Of a stretch of 64,000 nucleotides of DNA, positions 45,199-54,045 are shown one piece after another; positions within the stretch are counted from its first letter, which is position 1; every line of letters begins with the position of its first letter. Source of the DNA: Emticicia sp040253585 (GTDB lineage Bacteria > Bacteroidota > Bacteroidia > Cytophagales > Spirosomataceae); assembly GCF_040253585.1 (NCBI RefSeq), contig NZ_JBELAU010000004.1:310001-374000 (forward strand), given 5' to 3'. A program made the position numbers and the translations under genes. The notes beneath the pieces are model-generated. The model did not search any database and was not told the origin of the DNA. It saw only the letters and a program-made list of their open reading frames with translations.

Positions 45199-46461
45199 TC
45201 AGGTCTTTCTCTTTTTCTTTTTAGCTGAAGGAAAAAGCACATTGTTCAAAATAAGACGATACCCTGGCGAATGCGGAAAAAGGTTCAAGTCGGTGGGTGT
45301 TCGGTGAAAACCTCGACGACCTTCGGGGTCGTGACCACCATAAAATACCCACTGACCAAGCCCCAGTTCGCCATACATATAGCGGTTCGATTCTTTACTT
45401 TCTCCCATTACCAAAACGCTCGATTTGACCGTTTTTTTATTGAAAGCAGTCGTTTGCCCCATAAATTCACGAATCAAATGCTCGTGATTTTGTACAAGCA
45501 TAGCAGGAATAAAATCCCATTTGGCAGAAAAATCAAATAAATTAAACCAAGTGTTATTTTCATCATCGAATCGACCATTGGAAGCATTTATATCAGAAAA
45601 CGACATCGAATTATAGCCATATCCATCTCCATCGTTGAGGTAAAGCGTGAAATCTTCAAAGGCAAAAGTTTTATTAAAATCGAGTCGTTCTTGGGCGTTA
45701 TTGTCAACATTATCACCATCGAAGCGGCTACTTACAATATCAACACCTTCGGCCGAAAGGGCGATGTCAAGCGTTTCTGCCCCCGAGCACATCGCAAACA
45801 AAAATCCACCACCCATACAATAGGCTTTGATGGTTTTAGCAACATCGAGTTTGAGTGCTGAAATTTTATTATACTTGAATCGTTGAGCAATTTCTTCTTG
45901 AGCCTTCATGTCTTTATAGCTCATTCGACGCATATTTCTGCCGAATTGCCCCGTAAAATCTTCATGATGTAAGTGAAGCCAATCATATTTATTGAGGTCG
46001 CCCCGCAAAATTTCTTCATCATAAACTACTTCAAAAGGAATTTCAGCGTATTTCAGCACTAACAAGACAGCATCGGTATCTTCAAACGATGAAAGACTAA
46101 TTTTGGAAGGAGAATAAACCGCAATACGAGCCGCTTTGTGCAGCCGCATGATTTCCATATTTACATCAGGGTTCGAGATTTGTTGTTTGAGTGCTTGCAC
46201 ATCAGCATCAGAGATTATTTCAAACGAAACCCCACGAACAAGACATTCTTTTTGGGTATTTGACGTATAATTTATCAGAAAACTACCACCACGATAATTG
46301 AGTAACCAGTCGATTTCAGTATTGTTTTTTAGCGTCGTATAGGCTATTCCGTAGGCTTTTAGATGGTTAGTCTGGCTATCGTCCATCGGAATCAGGATAG
46401 CATTGGCGAAGCTTTGCCCAGCAAACAAGAGCAATAACAGAGGAAAAAATCTATTAGACAT
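45199..46461 (-). CDS. Secreted glutamine-amidotransferase-like (BPL-N/ThuA-like) protein
   Basis: A 420-aa protein with a signal peptide (to about residue 19, QSFANA). Residues about 112-260 look like a class I amidotransferase-type fold: ARIAVYSPSKISLSSFEDTDAVLLVLKYAEIPFEVVYDEEI, then YDWLHLHHEDFTGQFG, then YCMGGGFLFAMCSGAETLDIA, where the Cys in AMCSGAE sits at the nucleophile-elbow position. The C-terminal third has YGELGLGQWVFYGGHDPEG. Homologs are often labelled 'asparagine synthetase B' in Bacteroidota, but the sequence shows no asparagine synthetase domain and I would not use that name. Role unknown; a periplasmic or outer-membrane location is likely. A TATATTTG promoter element lies 27 bp upstream. 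Confidence 0.65.
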   Translation of the reverse strand: MSNRFFPLLLLLFAGQSFANAILIPMDDSQTNHLKAYGIAYTTLKNNTEIDWLLNYRGGSFLINYTSNTQKECLVRGVSFEIISDADVQALKQQISNPDVNMEIMRLHKAARIAVYSPSKISLSSFEDTDAVLLVLKYAEIPFEVVYDEEILRGDLNKYDWLHLHHEDFTGQFGRNMRRMSYKDMKAQEEIAQRFKYNKISALKLDVAKTIKAYCMGGGFLFAMCSGAETLDIALSAEGVDIVSSRFDGDNVDNNAQERLDFNKTFAFEDFTLYLNDGDGYGYNSMSFSDINASNGRFDDENNTWFNLFDFSAKWDFIPAMLVQNHEHLIREFMGQTTAFNKKTVKSSVLVMGESKESNRYMYGELGLGQWVFYGGHDPEGRRGFHRTPTDLNLFPHSPGYRLILNNVLFPSAKKKKRKT

Positions 46462-46487
46462 GGCTCAAGCGTTTTAAAGAATTTAAT

Positions 46488-46495
46488 CAAATATA
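46488..46495 (-). promoter_or_regulatory. -7 promoter element for the amidotransferase-like gene
   Basis: Minus-strand TATATTTG, a match to TAnnTTTG, 27 bp upstream of the start. Confidence 0.45.
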
Positions 46496-46584
46496 CTGAA
46501 AAGAATTCTAAATGAAATACTTGCAGGAAATAAATTTATTCGCTTATAATCAGGTGATTAGAGAGAATAATTGGAGTTGCTTAC

Positions 46585-46659
46585 ATTTATTCGTGCCATG
46601 TACAGCATGACACGAAGAGCTCGCTATCATGGCACGCTATGCGTGTCATGGATAAATGA
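46585..46659. repeat. Four-arm inverted repeat element
   Basis: CATTTAT and ATAAATG bound an element with four 9-mers in order: CGTGCCATG (46593), CATGACACG (46607), CATGGCACG (46629), CGTGTCATG (46643). Arm 1 is exactly complementary to arm 3 and arm 2 to arm 4, while 1/2 and 3/4 pair with one mismatch, so two alternative folds exist. A GAGCTC palindrome is central. REP-like; no transposase nearby. Confidence 0.7.
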
Positions 46660-46678
46660 TTAACGTAGAAAAAACGGC

Positions 46679-47635
46679 TCAAATAAAAAGACTTTGAGCG
46701 GCACTTTTCCCAGAAATATACGCACCTTCGATGTTGCCAATGCCAAAACCGTCACCCGCAAAAATCAAAGAGAATTTAGTAGAGTTTGAAGTTAAATAAT
46801 TTTCTGCGTAACGTTCGGAAGCCAAACTGTATCGCCAACGATGTACCTGATAGCTTTCGACCGAATCGGCAGGAATTAAATCTACAATTTCGGAAAGGAG
46901 CTGATGCCCGATTTGGGTCAAATCATCATCAAAATGGGCTAAACTAAAAGCAGGGTTGGCATGAATAGTTGCCGAAAAGATCGGAGAAATTCCTTTCTGA
47001 AAATTATCAGCTACCCACGAAACATTACTATTTTCAAGGCTGATTCCACCTGGGCTTGGAATATTTGTTTGAGTTTTTAAATTGACCATTACCGCTAAAC
47101 AAGGCTGATAATGAATACTTTGTAAAGCTTCAATCTCAGTAAATCCCATTTCACTTTTTTGTAATAGCTCAATAGCTTGTGGAGCAGGAGCTGTGCAAAT
47201 CAAGGCATTGGCTTCATAGAAATTTCCTGTTTCGGTACTTACTTTACATCCGTTTTCGATTTCCGAAATACTAATTACTTTTTCATTTGTTTTAATATTT
47301 AGTCCTTCTGCCAAAAACTTTGGAATGGTATTCATTCCATTGATACCGATAACTCTTGCGTGCGAAAAAGTTTTATCACATTCTTGCAAATTCCATTCTT
47401 TAGCAATGTTTTTCTGAATAATATTTTGAGAAAATGCTTGAAAATTAGTAGTTTTGGTGGAAAAGTATTGAGTTCCGTGGTCAAAACGAGCTTCGCCTGC
47501 CCGGCGAGTTGCCATGCGTCCGCCCACGCCTCGTCCTTTGTCAAGGATGGTTACTTCCCAATTGTTTTTTATTAATTCGTGGGCGGCTGTGAGACCCGAT
47601 AAACCCGCTCCGATGATGATACAAGACTTTTTCAA
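46679..47635 (-). CDS. FAD-dependent oxidoreductase, renalase/amine-oxidase-like
   Basis: A 318-aa flavoprotein. N-terminal dinucleotide-binding motif IIGAGLSGLTAAHELIKN (about 7-24), then LDKGRGVGGRMATRR (about 31-45), the signature of the renalase-like branch of NAD(P)-binding amine oxidases, then RFDHGTQYFS. The C-terminal FAD contact is FAGDGFGIGNIEGAYISG (about 292-309). Bacterial renalases oxidise aberrant reduced nicotinamides; the exact substrate here is inferred only from family. The first of four neighbouring minus-strand genes with short gaps (65 and 49 bp), which may be partly co-transcribed. Confidence 0.85.
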   Translation of the reverse strand: MKKSCIIIGAGLSGLTAAHELIKNNWEVTILDKGRGVGGRMATRRAGEARFDHGTQYFSTKTTNFQAFSQNIIQKNIAKEWNLQECDKTFSHARVIGINGMNTIPKFLAEGLNIKTNEKVISISEIENGCKVSTETGNFYEANALICTAPAPQAIELLQKSEMGFTEIEALQSIHYQPCLAVMVNLKTQTNIPSPGGISLENSNVSWVADNFQKGISPIFSATIHANPAFSLAHFDDDLTQIGHQLLSEIVDLIPADSVESYQVHRWRYSLASERYAENYLTSNSTKFSLIFAGDGFGIGNIEGAYISGKSAAQSLFI

Positions 47636-47700
47636 TGAAATTTTGTCGTTAATGATTAAGCATTTTACTTAGTTTATTAACTACCAACCTGCCAAAAAGT

Positions 47701-48291
47701 TTATTTTTTTCTTTGTAACCAACGATTGGCTTTATAGCACAGCCAAGCAGAACCCGCACCGATGGCTGCTCCTGCCAAAACATCGCTCGGATAATGCACG
47801 CCTAAGTGCATGCGTGAGTAAGCAACTGCCCCTGCCCAAGTATAAGCTGGCACAGCAACATACCATTTTTTGAAAGTCAAACTCAGTGAAGTTGCCGTTG
47901 TAAAAGCCGCCGTAGTATGCCCCGATGGAAAAGCAGGGTCATCTTCGAGGTAATAAGGCTGAATTGAAGGATAAGTAATGTATGGACGGTCACGATTAAT
48001 GATTTTTTTGAGAGTATAAGTAGTTCCCATCGAAATCGCCAGTGATGCCAATGAAGTTAGGCTTTGTCGTTGTAGGTTTTTATCTTTATTTATAAGTCCC
48101 GCACCCAACAAACTAATAGGTAGAGCAACGCTCAAAGGATAAACCGATTTACTGATGCCGTTGAGGGGTTTATCAAGGTTTTGGTTGCGGTTTTGATTGA
48201 TATTTTTTAAAATGTAAATATCAGTATTTTGAGCAAAGATACTAAAATGTAAGAGAAAAAAAGTCAGTGAAATAGTAAGTGCTTTTATCAT
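47701..48291 (-). CDS. PAP2 family membrane phosphatase
   Basis: A 196-aa protein with an N-terminal signal or anchor (MIKALTISLTFFLLHFSIFAQ) and the complete three-part phosphatase signature: KKIINRDRP (about 94-102), PSGHT (about 121-125) and SRMHLGVHYPSD (about 158-169). Substrates of the family are phosphatidic acid, undecaprenyl diphosphate and similar lipid phosphates. An OMP- or periplasm-facing active site is likely given the signal sequence. It sits between the renalase-like and thioesterase genes on the same strand. Confidence 0.9.
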   Translation of the reverse strand: MIKALTISLTFFLLHFSIFAQNTDIYILKNINQNRNQNLDKPLNGISKSVYPLSVALPISLLGAGLINKDKNLQRQSLTSLASLAISMGTTYTLKKIINRDRPYITYPSIQPYYLEDDPAFPSGHTTAAFTTATSLSLTFKKWYVAVPAYTWAGAVAYSRMHLGVHYPSDVLAGAAIGAGSAWLCYKANRWLQRKK

Positions 48292-48340
48292 GATTTTGAA
48301 AACGAGTATCTTGGGTGATAAACAAGTGCTGGACGGATAA

Positions 48341-48886
48341 TTATCTTACAATAACTCGCTCATTATCAAGTAAATGAAGGTTGTCTTCGAGGTGCAAACT
48401 TGATTTTTCGTTATCGAAATCATCTTTGTAGGCTTCTTTTAATTGTTTGCGTTTGATGGCTTCGAGACAGCGGCGAACATCGTCTTTGTCTTCGAGTTCG
48501 AGCATTGGTACTTCGGTTGGTTTACCGTTATCGTCTTTAGCCACCATCGTAAAGTATGAAGTGTTTGTATGTTTTTGTTCGCCAGTTTTTACATTTTCTG
48601 AAACCACTCTTATACCAATTACCATAGAGCTACGACCTACATAATTGACCGATGCATGAAGCGAAAGGAGTTCTCCAACTTCAATTGGTTGTAAGAAATT
48701 TACACCATCAACCGACACCGTAACGACATACGAACCAGCGTGTTTTGAGGCACAGGCATACGCCACTTTATCCAGGAGTGAAAGTAAGATCCCTCCGTGA
48801 ATTTTACCACCAAAATTAGCGTAAGATGGAATCATTAATTCAGTGATTGTTGTGCGTGAATAAGAGATAGATTTTGACTTTAGCAT
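48341..48886 (-). CDS. Acyl-CoA thioesterase (hotdog fold, YciA/ACOT7-like)
   Basis: A 181-aa single hotdog-domain protein. NFGGKIHGGILLSLLDKVAYACASKHAG (about 25-52) is the characteristic helix with the catalytic Asp in LLDKVA, followed by VDGVNFLQPIEVGELLSLHASVNYVG (about 59-84) and HTNTSYFTMVAKDD. It hydrolyses acyl-CoAs in the cytoplasm. The C-terminal 40 residues are charged (DDVRRCLEAIKRKQLKEAYKDD) and extend beyond the usual domain. Short chain length is likely but not determinable here. Confidence 0.9.
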   Translation of the reverse strand: MLKSKSISYSRTTITELMIPSYANFGGKIHGGILLSLLDKVAYACASKHAGSYVVTVSVDGVNFLQPIEVGELLSLHASVNYVGRSSMVIGIRVVSENVKTGEQKHTNTSYFTMVAKDDNGKPTEVPMLELEDKDDVRRCLEAIKRKQLKEAYKDDFDNEKSSLHLEDNLHLLDNERVIVR

Positions 48887-48945
48887 TGATTTAAAAAATA
48901 TTGTAGAACGTGCGGTAAAGATAGGAGAGTTTTAAAATAAAACAA

Positions 48946-48977
48946 AAACGCCACCGCAATCTTGTGCTGTGGCGTTT
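48946..48977. terminator. Hairpin terminator upstream of the thioesterase
   Basis: AAACGCCAC (48946-48954) pairs with GTGGCGTTT (48969-48977), with flanking A- and T-rich runs. Together with the palindrome at 49186 it isolates the thioesterase gene from the surface-protein gene. The rest of the 375-bp gap 48887-49261 is AT-rich with no gene. Confidence 0.7.
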
Positions 48978-49185
48978 AAAATAAACCCTAACCCATAAAA
49001 ATCAATGTTGTATAACTTGTACTTTTTATTTGTATTATTTTTATATTTATTTGGCAATCATTGTGCCATAAACCATTTTTAGAAATAAAAACTTTTTAAA
49101 CCGATACATCTATATAGTCAACTAATTGTCAGTCAAATGATTATAAAAACAAATTTTGTATTGTGAAATATGATAATTTCGTGCC

Positions 49186-49222
49186 AAATTTTTCATTTTT
49201 TTATAAAAAAATGAAAAATTTG
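49186..49222. terminator. AT-rich 17-bp perfect hairpin after the surface-protein gene
   Basis: CAAATTTTTCATTTTTT (49186-49202) is exactly complementary to 49206-49222, with a 3-nt loop. It lies 40 bp downstream of the surface-protein stop (minus strand), so probably its terminator. Confidence 0.7.
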
Positions 49223-49261
49223 ATGCTTGAGTTTATTCATAATTTATACAAAAGATGTTGA

Positions 49262-52200
49262 CTATTTTTGTACTTTTTCAAGATTGTTTACTTTTGCTTC
49301 TAAAGCTTCAATTTGCTTATTGGCTTTAATCATATATAGCGTAAGCTCTTCGATTTTTTCTAATAACTTAGCACTTGTTTCAGTAACATCCATTCCACTT
49401 TTTACCATTTGTTCAGCTGATGGAACGTTTGGTAAGTGTTTATAATAATTAATGTGTTTTTCAACATCATGGAGTGACATTAATTTGTAACCATGCTCAA
49501 AAACATAGTCAGCCCAACGGTCAGAATTAGCAACAGCCACTCTCACTCTTTCTGTCAATATTCCACCTTTTACATATAATTGGAAATCACCCGGATAAGA
49601 GTTAATACCTGTACCGATGACTACTTTTCCATTATTGGCGTTGTGCAGACGGCCGTCAGTAATTGTCCAACCAGCACCAGTATTATTATTCCCACCACTT
49701 GTCACACCATCATTAACTAAAATTACGTTTCCGTTATCATCAACCGAAAGTACTTTGCCATATCTATTTCCAGCTACTGAGGACGCATTTAGTTTAGTAA
49801 ATTGAAGACCACTTGTACCTTCGTTATTGGCAGTAATCACAACTCCTTGGGTGTTATTATTGAATATTGCCCCGCCAGCATTAGTTTTCCAAAGTTCACT
49901 TGTTGGAGTTGTGCCGCCATTAGTAGTTGGTGTATTAACCAAAATTACGTTTCCGCTTTCATCAACCGATAATACCTTTTGAGTTATTATGGTCGGTGTA
50001 TTATTACTACTCAGCTTGGGTAAAGTTAGGGCATTGATTGATACAGTACCAGTATTGGCATTATTGATATTATCACCTGTTACCGTCCAAGGAGAAGGTG
50101 TGTTAATGATAGTTCCAGCAACACCTACAGAATCTCTTACTAAAATTACGTTGCCGTTTTCATCAATTGAGAGTACTTTACCTGATGGCTTCGAAGCAGG
50201 AAAAGATAGTTTTAATTGGTTGAATACCAGTCCACTACGGTTAGTTAAAGAGCCATTAGTAACCAAGTTTCCTGATTCAATAGTGATGCCACTTTTTACA
50301 GATAAACCGTTATTGATATAAGCTTTGCCGAGGTTTGAGTTAACAATGTCATTTCCGCTGATTGTCCAAGGGGAAGATGCATTAACGATTGTCCCAGCAA
50401 CACCCACCGAGTCACGTACTAAAATTACGTTTCCGTTATCATCAACCGAAAGCACCTTTCCGTAGCCTTTTGCTGCTGGATTTGAAGCCTTCAATTGAGT
50501 GAATTGTAATCCACTTTTATTTTCTGTGGCACTATTTAATTCGAGTGTACCCGATTGTAAGCTGAAGCCATTTTTTACCCACAAACCATTATTTACATAC
50601 ACTCCACCAGTATTTTTATTAGTAAGATTATTGGCGTCTAAATTCCAGTCTGAAGTAGGATTTGCAATGGTACTTGACGGAACATTTGCTAAAATTACGT
50701 TTCCTGCATTATCAACAGTAAGGAATTTTTGTGCCGAAATAGTCACAGTATTATTGCTACTCAACTTCGATAAAATCAAGCTATTATTTATATAAACTGC
50801 TCCTAAATTGCTATTTGCTATATTATTTCCATTGACATTCCATGGTGATGGACTTACAGGAATGTTGTTTGCGGCGGCTACTGAATCTCTTACTAAAATT
50901 AAATTTCCGTTATCGTCAACCGTCAATACTTTTCCATAAGAGCGAAATGCAGTATTTGAGGCTCTAATATTGCTCAATTGTATCGGACCATTTAATATTA
51001 CTCTTCCTGAGTTGGTGTTTGATAGGGTAGTTCCATTTAATCCCCAAAATGCAGGAGACGAAGTACCAACTGAATCACGAGCTAAAACAATCAACCCATT
51101 ATCATCAACTGTCAACACTTTTCCATTTGACTTAACTGCTGGCGAAATTGTACGGAGACTTTTGAAACGTAAATTGCCTACTATTACATCACCAGAATTA
51201 TTATTTTCGATTGAACTTCCTTTCAACGACCAGTAATTTGGTACTGATACAGGTATATTTGAACTTGTTCCAACTGAATCTTTTACTAAAATAACACGCC
51301 CTTTACTATCGACTGATAATACTCTCAGATTTGATTGCTCGGTCGGCGAATTACTGTTAAGTTGTTTAAATTCTAAACCGCTGATATTTAGTGATTTACT
51401 ATCAATTGAAAAGGCACTTTCTGGGCTTTGAGTATTGATACCCACATAGCCTTTTTCAAAATCTCCATAAATGAGCGGAACATCTTTGATATTATTATCA
51501 ATGTATAGCTTATTGTCGCCAACTTCATTGACCCCAGCTTTGTGGCCAATAAAAATGTTTCCATCTCCTTTAGAGCGTTGTCCTGCCTGTGTTCCGATAC
51601 CAATATTCTGAGAACCTGTTATATTACTATACAGGGCATTGGCCCCCAAAGCTATGTTATCACTACCTGTTTGACTATTAAGTAATGACTGATAACCTAT
51701 GGCAACATTGTTAAGACCTAAATTTGAATCGTGCAAAGCATAAGCACCGATGGCAATCGAATTGAAGCCATGACTACGATAACCAGCTCTATAACCTAAG
51801 TAAGTATTACCAAAACGATAATCAATCAAACCTGAGCGGTAATTGTTTACCTTGAATACCAACGATGTAGTATCTAAGGTACCAAGAAAGTTGAAGTCAG
51901 AATTTAACCCACTGTTTCCACCTAAATTCCAACTATTTTCACTCGTTTTAACTGAACTACCAGTTGGTTCAGATGTGATGGCTGCACCATCGGTATTACG
52001 AGCATAAAGTCCTTTCCATGAAGCTCCATCAAAGAAATAAAAGCCAGTGAAGAAATCAATCTGATAGACCATCAAACCCGTTGCTGGACTCTTGATGTTT
52101 GCTCTTTGAGCAAGAGTCATACGTGGAATTAGTAGACCTTTTGATGTAGAGGTTAGGTCTAATAGTGCTGAATTATCGGGTTTTGTAGTTCCGATTCCAA

Positions 52201-52303
52201 CATTTTCGCTTTGTGCAATTGAGTTAAAGGCACTCAAAAGAAGTAAAATAAATACTCCGACTCTCAGACGGAGATTCTTGAAAGGTAAAGTTATTCCTGA
52301 CAT
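49262..52303 (-). CDS. Large repetitive surface (tail-fibre/adhesin-like) protein
   Basis: A 1013-aa protein with a signal peptide (ILLLLSAFNSIAQ, about 18-30). Next comes a Bacteroidota tail-fibre-like head (NVGIGTTKPDNSALLDL, GLLIPRMTLAQRANI, GLMVYQIDFFTGFYFFDG). Then come YadA/Hia-type head motifs (FNSIAIGAYALHDSN, LNNVAIGYQSLLNS, SDNIALGANALYSN, SQNIGIGTQAG; about 175-245). At least eight tandem copies of a 60-90-residue unit follow (about 320-880), each holding a KVLSVDDNGNVILVRDS-like strand. The C-terminal region (WADYVFEHGYKLMSLHDVEKHI, HLPNVPSA) ends in a coiled coil (LLEKIEELTLYMIKANKQIEALEAKVNNLEKV). It is likely a trimeric fibre on the cell surface. The internal DNA repeats (for example TTACGTTTCCGTTATCATCA) could drive copy-number change. 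Confidence 0.85.
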   Translation of the reverse strand: MSGITLPFKNLRLRVGVFILLLLSAFNSIAQSENVGIGTTKPDNSALLDLTSTSKGLLIPRMTLAQRANIKSPATGLMVYQIDFFTGFYFFDGASWKGLYARNTDGAAITSEPTGSSVKTSENSWNLGGNSGLNSDFNFLGTLDTTSLVFKVNNYRSGLIDYRFGNTYLGYRAGYRSHGFNSIAIGAYALHDSNLGLNNVAIGYQSLLNSQTGSDNIALGANALYSNITGSQNIGIGTQAGQRSKGDGNIFIGHKAGVNEVGDNKLYIDNNIKDVPLIYGDFEKGYVGINTQSPESAFSIDSKSLNISGLEFKQLNSNSPTEQSNLRVLSVDSKGRVILVKDSVGTSSNIPVSVPNYWSLKGSSIENNNSGDVIVGNLRFKSLRTISPAVKSNGKVLTVDDNGLIVLARDSVGTSSPAFWGLNGTTLSNTNSGRVILNGPIQLSNIRASNTAFRSYGKVLTVDDNGNLILVRDSVAAANNIPVSPSPWNVNGNNIANSNLGAVYINNSLILSKLSSNNTVTISAQKFLTVDNAGNVILANVPSSTIANPTSDWNLDANNLTNKNTGGVYVNNGLWVKNGFSLQSGTLELNSATENKSGLQFTQLKASNPAAKGYGKVLSVDDNGNVILVRDSVGVAGTIVNASSPWTISGNDIVNSNLGKAYINNGLSVKSGITIESGNLVTNGSLTNRSGLVFNQLKLSFPASKPSGKVLSIDENGNVILVRDSVGVAGTIINTPSPWTVTGDNINNANTGTVSINALTLPKLSSNNTPTIITQKVLSVDESGNVILVNTPTTNGGTTPTSELWKTNAGGAIFNNNTQGVVITANNEGTSGLQFTKLNASSVAGNRYGKVLSVDDNGNVILVNDGVTSGGNNNTGAGWTITDGRLHNANNGKVVIGTGINSYPGDFQLYVKGGILTERVRVAVANSDRWADYVFEHGYKLMSLHDVEKHINYYKHLPNVPSAEQMVKSGMDVTETSAKLLEKIEELTLYMIKANKQIEALEAKVNNLEKVQK

Positions 52304-52383
52304 TTTTTAAAAGATTAAGTGTAAGTCTTTGGCTTACTCTTTGGGTTAAGCGGTGAATACATTACCGTTATTGCCCAAAAAAG

Positions 52384-52400
52384 CTCAAATAGTATGCCAA
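52384..52400 (-). promoter_or_regulatory. Sigma-54-like promoter for the surface protein
   Basis: On the minus strand TTGGCATACTATTTGAG matches TTGGCA at -24 and TTG at -12 (TTGAG for TTGCW) with correct spacing. The predicted start lies about 70 nt before the ATG. No TGTCCG palindrome was found upstream. An alternative reading is a misspaced -7 element (TACTATTTG). Confidence 0.4.
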
Positions 52401-52881
52401 AAAAAAACAAATGTCAAATAACTTATAATCTGCTGATAATCAATTTATTGAAGTGTGGTTTTTGAGTTGTTCTATTTAAAAATACTATTTTAAGGTTGAA
52501 TGTTGAGATAGTTTGACTAACTTTAGAAGAAAAAATAGACTTTGCGAAATAGTTCTATTTTCGGCTCATATTCAAAGTTTCAACACAACTTCAAATAGCA
52601 TTTATCCAGCTATTGAAACGATTAAAAGTCATTAAGTACAGACTTTAAAAATTACTTAATACTGACGACAAAAAATATTAGTTTTTGAGGAATTTTATGC
52701 GTTGTTTTTTGTCTTTTTCGATATATTATTATGTTTGTAGTCAGGTAAGTAAAGGAATAGTGTATCTCTCTATGAAAAAATAATAATATACAATAAATTC
52801 TATAAATAATCATAAAAAAGAATTTAATTTCGATAAAAACCCTTTTTGCAGAACAATATTGTTAATGAATAATAATGAAAG

Positions 52882-52914
52882 TTTGGGAGAAGTAAAGAAA
52901 ACTAATTACTTTTG
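52882..52914 (+). promoter_or_regulatory. pfkA promoter
   Basis: TTTG (52882-52885), a 21-bp spacer, then TACTTTTG (52907-52914): a full match to the Bacteroidota -33/-7 pattern. The leader is about 70 nt. Confidence 0.7.
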
Positions 52915-52988
52915 TGCCGAGTGCAGAAGAAGTTGGAGAGAGAATGGTAATAGGCTAAATACTTAAGCAAAATTAAGAAAATATTAAG

Positions 52989-53963
52989 ATGAAACGAATA
53001 GCAGTTTTTACTTCTGGAGGAGATGCACCTGGCATGAATGCCTGCATCAGAGCCGCAGTTAGAGGAGCAATATATCATGGTTTGGAAGTTTACGGTATCA
53101 GAAGAGGATATAATGGAATGATTTCGGGTGATATTTTTCCGATGTATTCACAATCAGTAAGTAATATAGTTCAGCGTGGTGGTACGATGCTAAAATCGGC
53201 GAGAAGTAAAGAGTTTATGACTCCTGAAGGCCGTAAAAAAGCTTACGAAAACTTAATGAATGCAGGAATCGAAGGTTTGGTTGCCATTGGTGGAAACGGA
53301 ACATTTACGGGAGCTGAGGTTTTTTATAATGAATATGAAATTCCTACGGTAGGTTGTCCAGGCACAATTGATAATGACCTTTATGGAACTGATTATACGA
53401 TTGGTTTTGATACAGCCGTAAATACTTCACTCGAAGCCATTGATAAAATTAGAGATACCGCTGACTCACACGACCGTGTATTTTTTATCGAAGTAATGGG
53501 TCGTGACTCAGGCTATATTGCCATTCAATCGGGTATTGGTGGTGGTGCTGAAATTGTAATGGTTCCCGAAACCCATACGCCACTCAAAAAAGTAGTAAGT
53601 ACATTAAAAGATGGCTGGTCACGATCGAAATCTTCATCAATCGTAGTGGTTGCCGAAGGAGACGAGGAAGGTCACGCCGTTGATATTGCTGAAAAGATAA
53701 AGAATCAAGTTGCTGACAAACTCGATATTCGTGTAACAACGCTCGGACACATTCAGCGTGGTGGTACACCAACTGCTTACGACCGTATTTTGGCGAGCCG
53801 TCTGGGTTTAGGTGCAGTTGAAGGCTTGATTAAAGGTTATAAAAATGTAATGGCAGGGGTTGTAAACAATGAAATGGTTTACACACCGTTCATTGATACT
53901 ATCAAAAAACCAAAACCAATTCACGACGATTTGTTGAGAATGGTGCATATATTGAGCATGTAA
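52989..53963 (+). CDS. pfkA: 6-phosphofructokinase
   Basis: A 324-aa cytoplasmic glycolytic enzyme, ATP + fructose 6-phosphate to fructose 1,6-bisphosphate. FTSGGDAPGMN (7-17) forms the nucleotide loop. CPGTIDND (123-130) contains the catalytic Asp128 (Asp127 in E. coli). VMGRDSGYIA and LGHIQRGGTPTAYDR are the other substrate blocks. Length is that of the bacterial ATP-dependent group. An oddity: the ATP-loop GGDGT/S is GGNGT here (Asn103). Gly104 is retained, which in the family marks ATP rather than diphosphate as donor. Own promoter and single-gene unit. Confidence 0.95.
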   Translation: MKRIAVFTSGGDAPGMNACIRAAVRGAIYHGLEVYGIRRGYNGMISGDIFPMYSQSVSNIVQRGGTMLKSARSKEFMTPEGRKKAYENLMNAGIEGLVAIGGNGTFTGAEVFYNEYEIPTVGCPGTIDNDLYGTDYTIGFDTAVNTSLEAIDKIRDTADSHDRVFFIEVMGRDSGYIAIQSGIGGGAEIVMVPETHTPLKKVVSTLKDGWSRSKSSSIVVVAEGDEEGHAVDIAEKIKNQVADKLDIRVTTLGHIQRGGTPTAYDRILASRLGLGAVEGLIKGYKNVMAGVVNNEMVYTPFIDTIKKPKPIHDDLLRMVHILSM

Positions 53964-53964
53964 T

Positions 53965-54033
53965 AATTGAGAATGGATAATGGAGAATTGAAAATGTTTG
54001 TCAAAATTCATTCTCCATTATTCATTCTCAATT
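53965..54033. terminator. Long hairpin between pfkA and ydcF-like gene
   Basis: 24-bp arms at 53965-53988 and 54010-54033 with one mismatch (core GAGAATGGATAATGGAGAAT), between convergent genes. Probably a shared terminator. Its word-like composition (GAGAATGG, AATGGAGAA) resembles the gap hairpins of the permease array in style, not in sequence. Confidence 0.7.
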
Positions 54034-54045
54034 CTCCATTAATAA

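Larger units (their letters stand above)
52304..52988. other. 685-bp divergent intergenic region (surface protein / pfkA)
   Basis: AT-rich, with no ORF I would support. It contains a sigma-54-like element for the surface protein (52384-52400, minus strand) and the pfkA promoter (52882-52914). GTAAG...CTTAC near 52322 is a small inverted repeat. The middle portion shows nothing recognisable. Confidence 0.6.

Noticed and set aside
49600..51400. Regularly spaced repeats in the surface-protein gene as a possible CRISPR array
   Set aside because: The repeats are in frame, encode a conserved protein unit and have coding sequence between them; no cas genes are present.
52695..52782. 28-codon ORF in the intergenic region before pfkA
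   Set aside because: Very short, no recognisable features, and base composition is that of the surrounding non-coding DNA.
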